Shown here: in pieces, positions 31,028 to 43,250 of the stretch
Layout: each line of letters begins with the position of its first letter
Numbering within the stretch: position 1 is the first letter of the stretch
NCBI RefSeq assembly: GCF_022340605.1
Contig: NZ_JAJDNQ010000074.1
Coordinates: forward strand, 1 to 47,914
Reading direction: 5' to 3'
Length of the DNA stretch: 47,914 bases
From: Thiohalocapsa sp.
GTDB taxonomy: Bacteria; Pseudomonadota; Gammaproteobacteria; Chromatiales; Chromatiaceae
Notes under the pieces: generated by a model
The model's input: only the letters and a program-made list of their open reading frames with translations
Told to the model about the DNA's origin: nothing
The model's database searches: none
Translations under genes and position numbers: made by a program

Positions 31028-31768
31028 CTATCGCCGCTCGGCGACCGCGGCAAGCTCCCGCGTCCACATCAAGGTTGCGCCGGCGACGGCCGCGGGCATA
31101 ACGACGAAGTTCACCACTGGAATCATGGTCAATCCCGCGGCCGCGGCGCCGAAGCCGAGGCTCACCAAGCGGCGGCGGTGCAGCGTCGCGCGCATCTCGC
31201 GGAACTTGAGACCGTGATTCCCCATCGGATAGTCGACGTATTGCAACGTCAGCAGCCAGGCACTGAACAGAAACCACAGCAGCGGGCCGAGCAGGGGCAC
31301 CAGCAGGGCGATGATCAGAAAGGGCAGGCTCCAGAACACCGCGTACAGGATTTTGCGCACTTCGTCCCAGAGCGTGCCCGGCAGCTCGCGCAGCATGCGC
31401 CCCCAGTCGGTGTCGGTGGCTGGTGATCGGCCGGTGGCCACGCGCTCGGCCTGCTCCGCCAGCAATCCGTTGAAGGGCGCCGCGATCAGGTTGGCCACCA
31501 GCGTGAAGCTGTAGAAGACGATCACCAGCAGCGCGATCACGAACAGGGGCCACAAGAGCCATTCCAGCCAGTCGAGCCAGGTCGGAATATTTGCCTCCAT
31601 GCGCTCCATCAGCCGCTCGAAGCCGGCGGCGCCGAGCCAGATGCCGACCGAGAACACGATGATGTTCACGAGGAGCGGGACGATCACGTAGCGCTTCAGC
31701 CCGGGGCGGGTGAGCAAACCGATGCCGCGGAGCATGTAAAGCGCCCCGGTGGCGGGATTCGAAGGCAT
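31028..31768 (-). CDS. cysZ: Sulfate transporter CysZ
   Basis: A 246-residue inner-membrane protein of the CysZ family, which brings sulfate in for cysteine synthesis. Visible features: GIGLLTRPGLKRYVIVPLLVN at the start, four main hydrophobic stretches, the NLIAAPFNGLLAEQ helix near residue 95, the LQYVDYPMGNHG loop, and the family end with ATLMW. The ATG at 31768 is chosen because it matches CysZ starts (MPSNPATGALYMLRG); a longer frame to 31819 exists. It stands alone. It faces away from the gene at 32051, so the 282-bp interval holds divergent promoters. Confidence 0.88.
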   Translation of the reverse strand: MPSNPATGALYMLRGIGLLTRPGLKRYVIVPLLVNIIVFSVGIWLGAAGFERLMERMEANIPTWLDWLEWLLWPLFVIALLVIVFYSFTLVANLIAAPFNGLLAEQAERVATGRSPATDTDWGRMLRELPGTLWDEVRKILYAVFWSLPFLIIALLVPLLGPLLWFLFSAWLLTLQYVDYPMGNHGLKFREMRATLHRRRLVSLGFGAAAAGLTMIPVVNFVVMPAAVAGATLMWTRELAAVAERR

Positions 31769-32050
31769 GGCGGAGTTGCGGGTTTCGTTCGTTGGCAAGG
31801 CGCGCAAGTATAGCGGCACGACGCCATGACCCTGACCGCCGCGGCAAGCGATCGGGCCGCTGCGGGTGCCTGTCGCCCGGCCCGCAGCGCGGATAAGACC
31901 CAGGGTGACCGCCGCCGCGCGGCAGGGCGCCCGCGCGACGGCTCGGTGGCCGGCGCAGCGCGGCTCGCTTGCCGCAGCACACCGCCCCCTTCGTGGCCGC
32001 CGCGCGGCTCCGGTATAGTCCCGTCATCGAGTCCCCGAGGGCACCGCGGC

Positions 32051-32812
32051 ATGCTGGCGAGTCGATCCATCCTGCGCACCCAGTCGCTGCGTACGAGCGG
32101 CGCCGCCCGGCGCGCCGCCGTGGCGGCCATCAAGGCGCTGCCGGCCTATCGGGTCGCGCTGTGGCCGGACGGCTGGGTGTTGGAGCCGGATGGTGCCGTG
32201 CGGGTCGTCGACACCCATGCCATGGCCGAGGCGAGGCGCTGGTTCGAGATGGCCGGGCGTGCCGGCGGCAGCAGCCGGCGCCGGCCGCTCACCGCCGCCG
32301 AGCAACGCCGCGCCATGCGCCTGCTCGGCGTCTACGTGCCGCCCGCCGTTGTGGCCCTCTCCGGCCAGCGCTTTCCCTCCGAGCAGGTGGCCTCCGTTGC
32401 ACTGCAGCTGGTGGCCGGCGACTGGATCGGTGAGCGCCGCCAGCGCCTGCTCGCGCAGCCGGAGCGCGCGCTCTCGGAGCACGCCCGCGCCTGGCGGGGC
32501 TCGCGGCACCAGTGCCCCGCCGATGCCGAAGCCGCCGTGGCGCTGCTGCGCCAGGCGCTGGACGCCTGCATCGCCGAGGGTCTGGTGCCGCCGGCCCGCT
32601 ATCGGCTCATCTCCCGGTGCGAGGACGGCTTCGGGCTCAGGCGCTGGCGCTGCGCGGTGGAGGTGAACCTGGACCCCTACGCCCGCGCCCGTGCGCGCGA
32701 CGCCTTGAGCACGGCCCTGATCCCCTGGAACCGAGCCGTGATCCGCGACGGCATGCCCATGCCGCTGATTACCCTGGACGTGCGCGCCGCGACCGGCCAT
32801 CGCGTGGGCTAG
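32051..32812 (+). CDS. Hypothetical protein
   Basis: A 253-residue protein with no signal peptide or membrane segment, rich in Arg and Ala. It contains PDGWVLEPDGAVRVVDTHAMAEARRW near residue 38 and ISRCEDGFGLRRWRCAVEVNLDP near residue 200, neither of which I recognise. GC-rich but non-repetitive composition and a single start (ATG 32051 after GAGGG) argue for a real gene. A reading extending upstream to 31826 overlaps the cysZ upstream region and is not preferred. A repeat element begins 25 bases after the stop. Confidence 0.55.
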   Translation: MLASRSILRTQSLRTSGAARRAAVAAIKALPAYRVALWPDGWVLEPDGAVRVVDTHAMAEARRWFEMAGRAGGSSRRRPLTAAEQRRAMRLLGVYVPPAVVALSGQRFPSEQVASVALQLVAGDWIGERRQRLLAQPERALSEHARAWRGSRHQCPADAEAAVALLRQALDACIAEGLVPPARYRLISRCEDGFGLRRWRCAVEVNLDPYARARARDALSTALIPWNRAVIRDGMPMPLITLDVRAATGHRVG

Positions 32813-32837
32813 CGCAACGGCGCAAGTTTTCGACACC

Positions 32838-32989
<152 letters not shown>

Positions 32990-33143
32990 CGTGCTCACGC
33001 GAGATCGCCGCGGATGCGGGCCGTCTGATGCGCTTTGCCCCGCCATCCGCCAATCGCATCGATATCGAAATCGGGACCGGTATCACCATCAAATCGAATC
33101 CCAACCTCGATCCCCGAGCCGAAGCCGGCGCGAGAGATACACC

Positions 33144-33623
33144 ATGAAGCCGAGCCTGGTCATCCCCCTGCTGGCCTGCCTGCTGCTCGCAACCGGACAG
33201 GCAGACGAGCGCCGACTTTCCGGGGAAGACACCGCGCGCCATCCAACGTCGCGCGCTCTGCCGAGTATGCCCGCGCCCGCACCGAGCATGCCTTCACCTG
33301 CGCCGAGCCTGCGTTTTCAGAGCCCGAGCTCGCCGGCGCACGATCGGACGCTGTTGGAGGATATCGACCCGGCCGTGCGCCAGTACTGGTCCGACAAGTG
33401 CGTGCAGCAGCGCGCCCGCGGTTGGGGCTACACCGGCGACTGCAACCACCCGGCCTATTCGGGCGGCTACTACGGTCCGGCGCCGATGGTGGTGCCTGAC
33501 GGCTATCGGAGCTACGGCGAGCGGGCGGGCACCCACGCGCACCGAAAAGGCGAGTCGTGCCGCCGGCGCGGGCACCTCGGCACTCTGCCGCCGCGGCCGC
33601 AGCTGCGCGGGTATTTCCGCTGA
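33144..33623 (+). CDS. Exported hypothetical protein, Pro/Ser/Gly-rich
   Basis: A 159-residue protein with a signal peptide (LVIPLLACLLLATGQA) at the N-terminus. The middle has a Pro/Ser-rich low-complexity stretch, PSMPAPAPSMPSPAPS, then a Cys-containing segment, then GYTGDCNHPAYSGGYYGPAP. The C-terminus is basic. Three cysteines remain in the mature chain. No family is recognised. The start at 33144 fits the signal; the frame is open further upstream inside the repeat element. It lies between the two inverted repeat copies. Confidence 0.55.
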   Translation: MKPSLVIPLLACLLLATGQADERRLSGEDTARHPTSRALPSMPAPAPSMPSPAPSLRFQSPSSPAHDRTLLEDIDPAVRQYWSDKCVQQRARGWGYTGDCNHPAYSGGYYGPAPMVVPDGYRSYGERAGTHAHRKGESCRRRGHLGTLPPRPQLRGYFR

Positions 33624-33779
33624 CCGGCACCGGGCCGGTCGTTTCAGCTCGGCGCTTCGCCACCGGGGCGGCGCAACGACGGCGCGCCTGGCAGCATCAT
33701 CGCGGTTGCATCAGCGCCGCCGGCGGGCGAGACTGCCATCTCAGACGCCTGCCGTATCCGCGCCTTCCCGACCCACTTC

Positions 33780-34730
33780 ATGCCTCGTCCCCCGATCCGT
33801 CCCGCCGCAATCGGCCTCGGCCTGCTGCTGCTTGCCGCGAGCATGGCGCCCGCCGCCGCGCCGCTGCGCTTCTTTGCCCTCGGGGACGTGCCGTATTCCG
33901 ACGCCGAGGCGGCCCTGCTCCCGCTACTGCTGGAGCAGGCCGCGGCGCAGCGGCCGGCCTTCATGGTCCATATCGGCGACATCAAGGGTGGCGGCCAGAC
34001 CTGCACCGATGCCCGCAACCGTATCGTCGCGCAGCTCTTCCGCGCCCAGCCGGTGCCCGTGATCTACACGCCGGGCGACAACGAGTGGACCGACTGCCAC
34101 CGCGAGCGCGCCGGCGGCGTCGACCCCCTGGCACGTCTCGACAGCCTGCGCCGCATGTTCTTCGCAGACCAGACGGTGCTGCACAACGCCGCGCTCGGCC
34201 TGACCGTACCGGACCCTGAGTTTCCGGAGGACGCCTGGTTCATCCGCGACCGAGTGCTCTTCGTGCTGCTGCACATCGTCGGCAGTGGCAATGCCTGGCA
34301 GCCGCGCAACCCCGTCGCGCAGGCGGCCTTCAAGGCCCGCGACAAGGCCAATCGGCAACTGCTCGACCAGGCGCTTGCAGCCGGCGAGCGCGCCGGCGTG
34401 CGTGCCGTCGTGCTGGCCTTCCACGCCAACCCCCTGTTCGACAGGCCCAGGCATGCTGGCTACCTACCCTTCAAGCAGGATCTGCGCCGCCTGCTGGCCC
34501 GCTTCGACGGACCCGTGCTGCTGATCCACGGCGACACGCATCGCTACCGCTTCGATCACCCGGTGACCGACCCCGCAACCGGCCAGCCCATCGCCCGCGT
34601 GCAACGCCTGGAGGTGCCGGGCTCGCCCTTCGTCGGCGGCGTCCAGGTCAGCGTGGACCCGGACGCCGCCGACGTGTTCAGCGTTCACACCCTTTTCCCC
34701 AACGCGACCGAGAGCTGGTTGCACCACTAG
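33780..34730 (+). CDS. Exported calcineurin-like metallophosphoesterase
   Basis: A 316-residue protein with a signal peptide (GLGLLLLAASMAPAAA). The phosphoesterase metal ligands are in the expected order: ALGDVPYS near residue 33, MVHIGDIKGG near residue 61, TPGDNEWTD near 97, FHANP near 221, and HGDTHRYRF near 244. It probably acts in the periplasm on phosphate esters; the substrate is unknown. Its TAG stop lies inside repeat copy 2, so the end of the reading frame, SWLHH, is set by that element. It is flanked by repeat copies on both sides. Confidence 0.8.
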   Translation: MPRPPIRPAAIGLGLLLLAASMAPAAAPLRFFALGDVPYSDAEAALLPLLLEQAAAQRPAFMVHIGDIKGGGQTCTDARNRIVAQLFRAQPVPVIYTPGDNEWTDCHRERAGGVDPLARLDSLRRMFFADQTVLHNAALGLTVPDPEFPEDAWFIRDRVLFVLLHIVGSGNAWQPRNPVAQAAFKARDKANRQLLDQALAAGERAGVRAVVLAFHANPLFDRPRHAGYLPFKQDLRRLLARFDGPVLLIHGDTHRYRFDHPVTDPATGQPIARVQRLEVPGSPFVGGVQVSVDPDAADVFSVHTLFPNATESWLHH

Positions 34731-34848
34731 TGCTTCGCTGCGGAAATTCCGAGACCGGGCTTCCTCGTTGTCGTTGTCGGAGTCGTCATCGAATTTCCGC
34801 ACGGTCAAGATCACGACAACGACAACGACAACGACAACGACCTGAGAT
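34727..34848. repeat. Interspersed repeat copy 2, inverted
   Basis: 122 bp, the reverse complement of copy 1 at 32838-32989. It begins CTAGTGCTTCGCTGCGG and ends CCTGAGAT, with a shorter microsatellite of about five units. Confidence 0.8.
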
Positions 34849-34956
34849 AGTCTCTGGACTTGCGCACTGTTGCACGAGTTTCCAGGAGCGCCTACGGCGG
34901 CGAATGCGCGCCGTGCGGCCGCCGCCCGACATCCGCCAACCATCCCCGAACGACCC

Positions 34957-35253
34957 ATGACCGATCCGGACAACCCCCAAGGGCTCGACCGCTATGTCAG
35001 TTTCATCGGCCTCGACTGCGACGGCAAGGCCGAGCGCTTCGCCGTCGCCCTGCGCGAGAACCTGCCCGACGGCGACGCCGCCGACCCCTTCTGGACCTAC
35101 TTCCGCGCCAAGCTCGACGGCCAGCGCGGCCCCGCGCACGACGCCCTCTATCACATCCACTGCCACCTCAACGACCTGCGCGACCTGCTCACCCGCGCCG
35201 ACCAACCCGACCTGATCCAACTCCTGGAGACCCTGGAGCACGAGTGCTGCTGA
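34957..35253 (+). CDS. cowN: N2-fixation sustaining protein CowN
   Basis: A 98-residue protein with the CowN pattern: RYVSFIGLDCDGKAERF at the start, then DPFWTYFRAKLDG, then LIQLLETLEHECC at the very end. CowN protects nitrogenase from inhibition by carbon monoxide and is found only in diazotrophs. The ATG at 34957 matches the family start; the frame is open further up. No nif gene lies in the window, so it is an orphan. A nif-type regulatory site was not obvious in the 108 bases between the repeat element and the start. Its presence implies the organism can fix nitrogen. Confidence 0.9.
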   Translation: MTDPDNPQGLDRYVSFIGLDCDGKAERFAVALRENLPDGDAADPFWTYFRAKLDGQRGPAHDALYHIHCHLNDLRDLLTRADQPDLIQLLETLEHECC

Positions 35254-35306
35254 CCGACCGCCACCACCCCGCCCCGCCGCCACCCGGCGCGCCGCCATCC
35301 AGGAGC

Positions 35307-35416
35307 GCCGGCATCCTGCCGGCAACTGGGACCGCCGGCATCTTGCCGGCTAACTGGGACCGCCGGCATCTTGCCGGCTAACTGGGACCACCAGCATCCT
35401 CCCGGCCAACTGGACC
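35307..35416. repeat. Tandem repeat array A (27-28 bp unit)
   Basis: Four tandem units of the type GCCGGCATCTTGCCGGCTAA followed by CTGGGACC, the first 27 bp, the next two 28 bp, the last degenerate. It lies in the cowN-uvrA interval. Confidence 0.85.
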
Positions 35417-35559
35417 TCCAGCCATCCCACGTCCATCCCTGCCACGCAAGAAATGCCACCTCCTCGCCGCGAAGTTCCCCCCTCATGGCCTGCATCCCGC
35501 GCGGAGCAGCCCTTCGCCGCCGGCATCGCCAATCAGTAGACGCGGGGCACGAAATCGTC

Positions 35560-35645
35560 CGTAGCTCGGGCTGGGGCACGAAGCCCGACAGGCTGCGCGT
35601 TATCACCGCCGGAATGTCGGGCCTCCTGCGTCGGCCCGACCTACG
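35560..35645. repeat. Imperfect inverted repeat, GTAGGTCGGGC type
   Basis: The arms CGTAGCTCGGGCT and GGCCCGACCTACG pair with one mismatch and one G-T pair around about 60 bases. It is related in sequence to the palindrome near 29221. It lies between the two tandem arrays. Confidence 0.5.
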
Positions 35646-35733
35646 GGGGCACGTTCTGGATGGCGGCGAGCGCGCATGCTTGGCCAGTCTTCGGAGCATC
35701 GCGACGGGGCAGAAGGCCGCCTGGCGGCGGCTG

Positions 35734-35836
35734 GCCGGCGAGACGCCGGCGGTCCCAGGTGCCGGCGAGACGCCGGCCATCCCAGATGCCGGCGAGACGC
35801 CGGCGGTCCCAGGCGCCGGCGGTCCCGGTGCCGGCG
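35734..35836. repeat. Tandem repeat array B, inverted relative to array A
   Basis: Three full 27-bp units GCCGGCGAGACGCCGGC + GGTCCCAGGT-type and partial ones. Its reverse complement matches the unit of array A. It reads through in one frame as AGETPAVPG repeats, but no supported gene uses it. Confidence 0.85.
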
Positions 35837-35849
35837 TTTCTGGTTGGGG

Positions 35850-38687
<2,838 letters not shown>

Positions 38688-38704
38688 TCCTGCCCGCGCC
38701 CCGC

Positions 38705-41479
38705 TCAGTTGCCGCCGGCGAGCTGCTTCAGCAGGGCATCGGCCCGGGCACGCTCCGGGAAGGATCTAGCCTGGATGTTCAGCAGCACGCGGCGCGCGGC
38801 GCCCGCGTCGCCGGTGTCGGCCAGGGCCTTGGCGTAGCGGAAGGCGATGCCCGGGTCGGCGCTGCCGGCGTGGGCCTTGGCGAGCAAGGGCAGGGCGTCG
38901 GCGTAGTCGCCCTGTGCCATCAGGATGGTGCCCTTGGTGTCGATGAAGGCGGCGTCGTCCGGGTGCAGCTTCAGCGCGCGGTCTGCATAGCCCAGCGCTC
39001 GGCCCGGGTCTTTGTCCGCCAGCAGCATGGCCAGGTTGTTGAGCGCCACGCCGTTGTTGGCATCGCGGTCGAGTACGCGCTGGTACTGCTCGATGGCGAG
39101 GTCGTGGTCGCCGCCCGCGATGGCGAGCTGCGCGAGCTCCAGGCGCACGGGGACGTAGCTCGGGTGCTTGTCCAGCCAGTCGCGCACCAGGCCCTGGGCG
39201 GCCGCGTGATGGCCGGACCTGTCGGTGGCCCGGGCAAGCCAAAGGACGTAGGCGCCCGTATCCGGATGCGCATCGGCCAGCGCGCGCAGCATGGCGATGG
39301 CCTCGCCGTAATCGCCCTGCTTGGCGAGGAACCTGGCTTTCGCCGCTCGCAGCGTGGGATGCTGCGGCGCCACCGACAACAGGCGCTGGAGCATGGCCTG
39401 GCGCGCTTGTGCCGTGGGCTGTGCCGCAAGGATGCGTGCCAGGCGGTCATGCTCCAGTTCCTCTCCTCGGTCCACCTCCAGTCCGTCTTCGAGGTTGGTG
39501 GCGGCTGCTCGCAGATCGCCCTGCTGGGCGAATACCGAGGCGAGCATGTAGCGATAGCGCGCCATGGTGGGGTTGCGCTCGGCCAGCGTGGTGAGCGTCG
39601 CCGTGGCCGCGGGCGCGTCGCTAGCGGCCAGCTCCGCCTGGGCGATCAGCAATTGGACCCGGGGAAGCCGCTGTTGCTCCGGCGGGGCATCCTCGAGCAG
39701 CTTGCGGGCGTCGGCGGCGCGCTTGGTCGCGAGGAAGCTCCGGGCCAGGGCGATACGCACCTGGAGCGCCGCCGGATTGGCCTTCAGCGCGTCCTGAAGC
39801 CGGGTGTTGAAGGCTTCGCGGTCCTTGTCGCGCAGCGCCATCGCGGCACGGGCGAGGGTGACCTGGGTATTGTCCGGATCGGCCTGAAGCAGCTTGTCCA
39901 GGGTCTGACGCGCCTGGTCCGGTTGGTCGGTGCGCACGTCCAGCGCGGCGAGTGCCAGTGCCGCGCGCTCGAAGGTCGGGTCCAGTTCCAGCGCCTTGGC
40001 GAAGGCGGCGCGGGCACCGGCGAGATCCTGCTGCTGCGCCAGGATGGCGCCCTTGACGGTATGCGCCATCGGTGAATCGGGTGCCATTGCCAGGTACTGA
40101 TCCGCCGCCGCGGTGGCCGCGTCGGTGTCGCCTGCCAACAGATGGGCGCGAATCAGCAGGACGCGGGCGCGCGCGTTGTCCGACTCGGCCGCGATGACCG
40201 GTTGCAGCGCCGCCAAGGAACCGGCTGCATCGCCGTCACGTTGCAATTGCTCCGCGTAGGCCAGTTGTGCGGAGCTGAGCTTTGGGAAGCGTTCGGCGGC
40301 GCGCTTCACGAGCGTCGCCGCTTCGTCGCGCCGGCCTTGCCGGATCAATGCCTGACGCAGCATTTCCATCGCCTGCAGGGTTGCGTCGGCTCCCTCGGCC
40401 ACCGGTCTGATGGCCTCTTCGGCGCCGGCGGCATTGCCCTCGGCGAGTCGGGTGCGCGCCAGCAGGGTCAGGGCCGCGGCGTTGTCGGGCACCGCTGCCG
40501 TCAGCCGGAGCAGGTCTTCCTCGGCCTGTGCGTGGCGCCCGGTCCGGTTCAGTGCCAGCGCGGCGAAGTAGAGGCCGCGCGCGTCGTCGGGCACTGCACG
40601 CAGATAGGCCTGTAGCCGCTCCACCGCCGTCGCGTTGTCTTCTCGGAGCAAGGCGAGGCGACCCTGCAGCAAGTCCATTGCCGGCAGGCGCCGCGGCATG
40701 TTGCGCAGTGCCTGGATGTCGGCCGCCGCCGACGCCGCCTTGCCCAGGTCCAGGTAGATCTCGGCGCGTTGGATCTGGTACGCCCAAGGGATGTGCGCGT
40801 GCTCGATGGCCTTGGTCAGTGCGTTAACGGCGGCCTCGTTGTGCTCTTCTGCGCGCTCCAGTTGGGCCAGCGCCTGCCACCCGTCGGCGGCTTCAGGATG
40901 TGCCTCGACCGCCTGCTCGATGCGGGCGCGTGCGGCCTCGGCGTCGCCACGGCGAATGTCGAGCGTGGCCGTGCCCAGCATCGCGCGCAGCGCCTGCGGG
41001 TCGGCATCCATGGCGGCCCTGAAGGCCTGCTCGGCGTCCTTCTCCCGGCCCAGCGTCAGCAACACGCTGCCACGCAGGGCCAGGATCTCGGCTTGCTGTG
41101 CCGGCGTCGCATCAGCCGGCGGTTCGGCCCATTCCAGCGCACGCGCGGCCTCGCCCTGGAGCAGCAGCGCCTCGATCAGCCCGGCGCGGGTGTCGGCGTC
41201 GCTGGCACCGGCATCGCGCGCATGCGTCAATTGCTGCTCCGCCGCCCCTGGCTGCCCGGATTGCAGGTAGATCTGGCCGAGCAGAAGCCGTGCGCCGGCG
41301 TCGTCCGGCTTCTGTTGCAGAATGTTCTTGAGGCGGACGAGGGCGCTCTGGATCTTGCCCTGCTGCCAGTCCTGCCGCGCGTCCTCGAGCGATGCCAGGG
41401 CCGACAACGGTATTGCAATCAGGAGCACGAAGGCCAGGATGCGTCGGCGTGGGGTGCGATGGGCGGAGCTCTCGAGCAT
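38705..41479 (-). CDS. Large exported TPR protein, PrsT-like
   Basis: A 924-residue protein. The ATG at 41479 is chosen because a signal peptide follows ([18 protein letters not shown]); the open frame runs 68 codons further into a REP-like element. The mature part is about 22 tetratricopeptide repeats from end to end, for example [20 protein letters not shown] and [22 protein letters not shown]. Size, layout and motif spacing match the PEP-CTERM system TPR-repeat protein PrsT. PrsT-like proteins occur with exosortase-linked exopolysaccharide loci; no exosortase or PEP-CTERM protein is in this window. It does not have a clear lipobox. Role: scaffold in the envelope, by family analogy. Confidence 0.8.
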   Translation of the reverse strand: MLESSAHRTPRRRILAFVLLIAIPLSALASLEDARQDWQQGKIQSALVRLKNILQQKPDDAGARLLLGQIYLQSGQPGAAEQQLTHARDAGASDADTRAGLIEALLLQGEAARALEWAEPPADATPAQQAEILALRGSVLLTLGREKDAEQAFRAAMDADPQALRAMLGTATLDIRRGDAEAARARIEQAVEAHPEAADGWQALAQLERAEEHNEAAVNALTKAIEHAHIPWAYQIQRAEIYLDLGKAASAAADIQALRNMPRRLPAMDLLQGRLALLREDNATAVERLQAYLRAVPDDARGLYFAALALNRTGRHAQAEEDLLRLTAAVPDNAAALTLLARTRLAEGNAAGAEEAIRPVAEGADATLQAMEMLRQALIRQGRRDEAATLVKRAAERFPKLSSAQLAYAEQLQRDGDAAGSLAALQPVIAAESDNARARVLLIRAHLLAGDTDAATAAADQYLAMAPDSPMAHTVKGAILAQQQDLAGARAAFAKALELDPTFERAALALAALDVRTDQPDQARQTLDKLLQADPDNTQVTLARAAMALRDKDREAFNTRLQDALKANPAALQVRIALARSFLATKRAADARKLLEDAPPEQQRLPRVQLLIAQAELAASDAPAATATLTTLAERNPTMARYRYMLASVFAQQGDLRAAATNLEDGLEVDRGEELEHDRLARILAAQPTAQARQAMLQRLLSVAPQHPTLRAAKARFLAKQGDYGEAIAMLRALADAHPDTGAYVLWLARATDRSGHHAAAQGLVRDWLDKHPSYVPVRLELAQLAIAGGDHDLAIEQYQRVLDRDANNGVALNNLAMLLADKDPGRALGYADRALKLHPDDAAFIDTKGTILMAQGDYADALPLLAKAHAGSADPGIAFRYAKALADTGDAGAARRVLLNIQARSFPERARADALLKQLAGGN

Positions 41480-41864
41480 CAGGGGACTTCCGGCTTGGCT
41501 TGTAGGCAGACGCCCAATGATACCAATGGGCCGCTTCAGGAAGCTGGCGCGGAACCCCGGGGAGATCTGTCGGTTCCGCCACGCGCAACGGCACAGTCCG
41601 TTAATCATGAGCTCGTCCGCCGCCGTGGGAGCTCCGTCCTCGGCGCGACGGGTGTCCCATAGCGGCGGGGACGCCGCTCCCACGGGGCCATGGCTCTGGA
41701 CGGAGTTACGATCAAGACCAGGTGCACTGCCTCAACGGGAACGGCAAACCTCGGCCTGGTCCGGCCCGAGCTCGGCGCCGCCGCCGCACGCGTCCCGCGT
41801 GTGCGACGGCGCCACGGCCGCGGAGGTGCCGAGGCGTGCACGCAGCCGGGGCGCGCAACGACGC
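41480..41864. other. Interval between htpX and PrsT-like gene
   Basis: It holds the REP pair at 41625-41683 and the promoter region of the PrsT-like gene. Nothing else is supportable. Confidence 0.5.
41625..41683. repeat. REP-like inverted pair
   Basis: GTGGGAGCTCCGTC and GACGCCGCTCCCAC face each other, 59 bases end to end, each with internal GC-rich pairing. It belongs to the same family as the element at 29281-29403. Confidence 0.65.
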
Positions 41865-42737
41865 TTAGCCGCGGGCGTTCTGCAGGGCCGCGATACGCTC
41901 CTCGAGCGGCGGGTGGCTCGCGAAGAGCTTCTTCAGACCATCGCCGATGCCGCCCGAAATGCCGAAGGCGGCGAACTCGCTCGCCGGCAGGTCCTGCGGC
42001 TCGTGCACCCGCTGCAGGGCGCGCAGGGCGGCGATCATGTTCTCGCGGCCGGCGAGTCGGGCGCCGCCAGCGTCGGCGCGGAACTCGCGGAAGCGTGAGA
42101 ACCACATGACGATGATGGAGGCGAGGAAGCCCAGCACGATCTCCGCGAGGATGGACACGACGAAGTAGCCGATGCCGACGCCGCCGCTGTCGTTGTTGCC
42201 GCGCAGCGCCGAGTCCACGATGCCGCCGATAACGCGGGCGAGGATGATGACGAAGGTGTTCAGCACGCCCTGGATCAAAGTCAGGGTCACCATGTCGCCA
42301 TTGGCCACGTGGCTGATCTCGTGGCCGACGACGGCCTCCACTTCGTCGCGGTTCATGTGCTGAAGCAGGCCGGTGCTGACGGCCACCAGGGCGTCGTTGC
42401 GGTTCCAGCCGGTGGCGAAGGCGTTGGGGTCCGGTTGGTCGAAGATACCGACCTCGGGCATGCGGATGCCGCGCTGCTCAGACTGGCGGCGCACCACCTC
42501 GAACAGCCACTGCTCGAAGGGCGTTTGCGGTTGCTCGATGATCTGTACCCCCATGGAGCGCTTCGCCATCCATTTGGACAGGAACAGCGAGATGATCGAG
42601 CCGCCGAAGCCGAACACCAGCGCCATGATCACGAGGCCGGGGCCGGTCTGGGCCGACAGGCCCAGGAGGCTCAGCACGACCCACAGCACGGTAACGATCG
42701 CGAAGTTGGTCGCGACGAACAGCAACACTCTCAACAT
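41865..42737 (-). CDS. htpX: Membrane metalloprotease HtpX
   Basis: A 290-residue M48 zinc protease of the inner membrane that removes damaged membrane proteins. It has two N-terminal membrane segments (residues 5-55), then [12 protein letters not shown] with the HExxH zinc site near residue 138, then two more membrane segments ([17 protein letters not shown] and [19 protein letters not shown]). The third ligand lies in the [15 protein letters not shown] block near residue 222. Length and layout are normal. The start follows AGATAACC, and family members begin alike. It stands alone; a heat-shock promoter was not identified. Confidence 0.95.
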   Translation of the reverse strand: MLRVLLFVATNFAIVTVLWVVLSLLGLSAQTGPGLVIMALVFGFGGSIISLFLSKWMAKRSMGVQIIEQPQTPFEQWLFEVVRRQSEQRGIRMPEVGIFDQPDPNAFATGWNRNDALVAVSTGLLQHMNRDEVEAVVGHEISHVANGDMVTLTLIQGVLNTFVIILARVIGGIVDSALRGNNDSGGVGIGYFVVSILAEIVLGFLASIIVMWFSRFREFRADAGGARLAGRENMIAALRALQRVHEPQDLPASEFAAFGISGGIGDGLKKLFASHPPLEERIAALQNARG

Positions 42738-42915
42738 TGTTGGTTATCTCCCAGTGAATGATTCGGTTCGGGCATGGGATTTCCGCGCTGCATAAGTGGA
42801 TGCCGGTCGCGGCGTCCGCAAGTCGTTGGCAGCGGTGCCAGAAGCCGGATCGCGCCCGGCGATGCATCTGGGGCTGGACAGGCCGATCCGCGGGCACTAT
42901 ACTGCGCGGCTTACT

Positions 42916-42991
42916 GGGGCCATAGCTCAGCTGGGAGAGCGCAACACTGGCAGTGTTGAGGTCGGCGGTTCGATCCCGCCTGGCTCCACCA
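42916..42991 (+). tRNA. tRNA-Ala (anticodon GGC)
   Basis: A 76-base cloverleaf. The acceptor stem GGGGCCA pairs with TGGCTCC (one G-T), the D arm reads GCTC AGCTGGGA GAGC, the anticodon stem CAACA and TGTTG encloses CTGGCAG with anticodon GGC, and the T arm is GGCGG TTCGATC CCGCC. The 3' CCA is encoded. Confidence 0.97.
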
Positions 42992-43029
42992 AAACATAAG
43001 CACGCGCCCGCAAGGCTCCTTGGACTCGG

Positions 43030-43058
43030 CCGGCCGCAACCGCGGCCGGTCGGCTTTT
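43030..43058 (+). terminator. GC-rich hairpin after tRNA-Ala
   Basis: CCGGCCGC and GCGGCCGG pair around AACC, then TCGGCTTTT follows. Flanking GGACTC and GAGTCC extend the fold. It may end the tRNA-Ala transcript or separate the tRNAs. Confidence 0.45.
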
Positions 43059-43090
43059 GGGGCCAAGAGTCCGGGCCGGCAACCATCTAG

Positions 43091-43166
43091 GTCCCCATCG
43101 TCTAGAGGCCTAGGACACCGCCCTTTCACGGCGGCAACCGGGGTTCGAATCCCCGTGGGGACGCCA
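43091..43166 (+). tRNA. tRNA-Glu (anticodon TTC)
   Basis: A 76-base cloverleaf. The acceptor stem GTCCCCA pairs with TGGGGAC, the anticodon stem CCGCC and GGCGG encloses CTTTCAC with anticodon TTC, and the T arm is CGGGG TTCGAAT CCCCG. The encoded end reads GCCA. Confidence 0.97.
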
Positions 43167-43174
43167 ATACGATC

Positions 43175-43211
43175 AAGGGGTTGCGCCGATTCTGGGGCAA
43201 CCCCTTTTTTT
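43175..43211 (+). terminator. Rho-independent terminator after tRNA-Glu
   Basis: AAGGGGTTGC pairs with GCAACCCCTT, followed directly by a T-run of seven. It ends the tRNA transcript. Confidence 0.85.
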
Positions 43212-43250
43212 CTTGGGTCCCACTTGGATCCCAGTTGGGTCCCAGCACAC

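Noticed and set aside
42916-43211. tRNA-Glu as an attachment site of the integrase at the right edge
   Set aside because: No second copy of the tRNA 3' end was found near 47.4 kb, and sodB and hyuB look like core genes between them.
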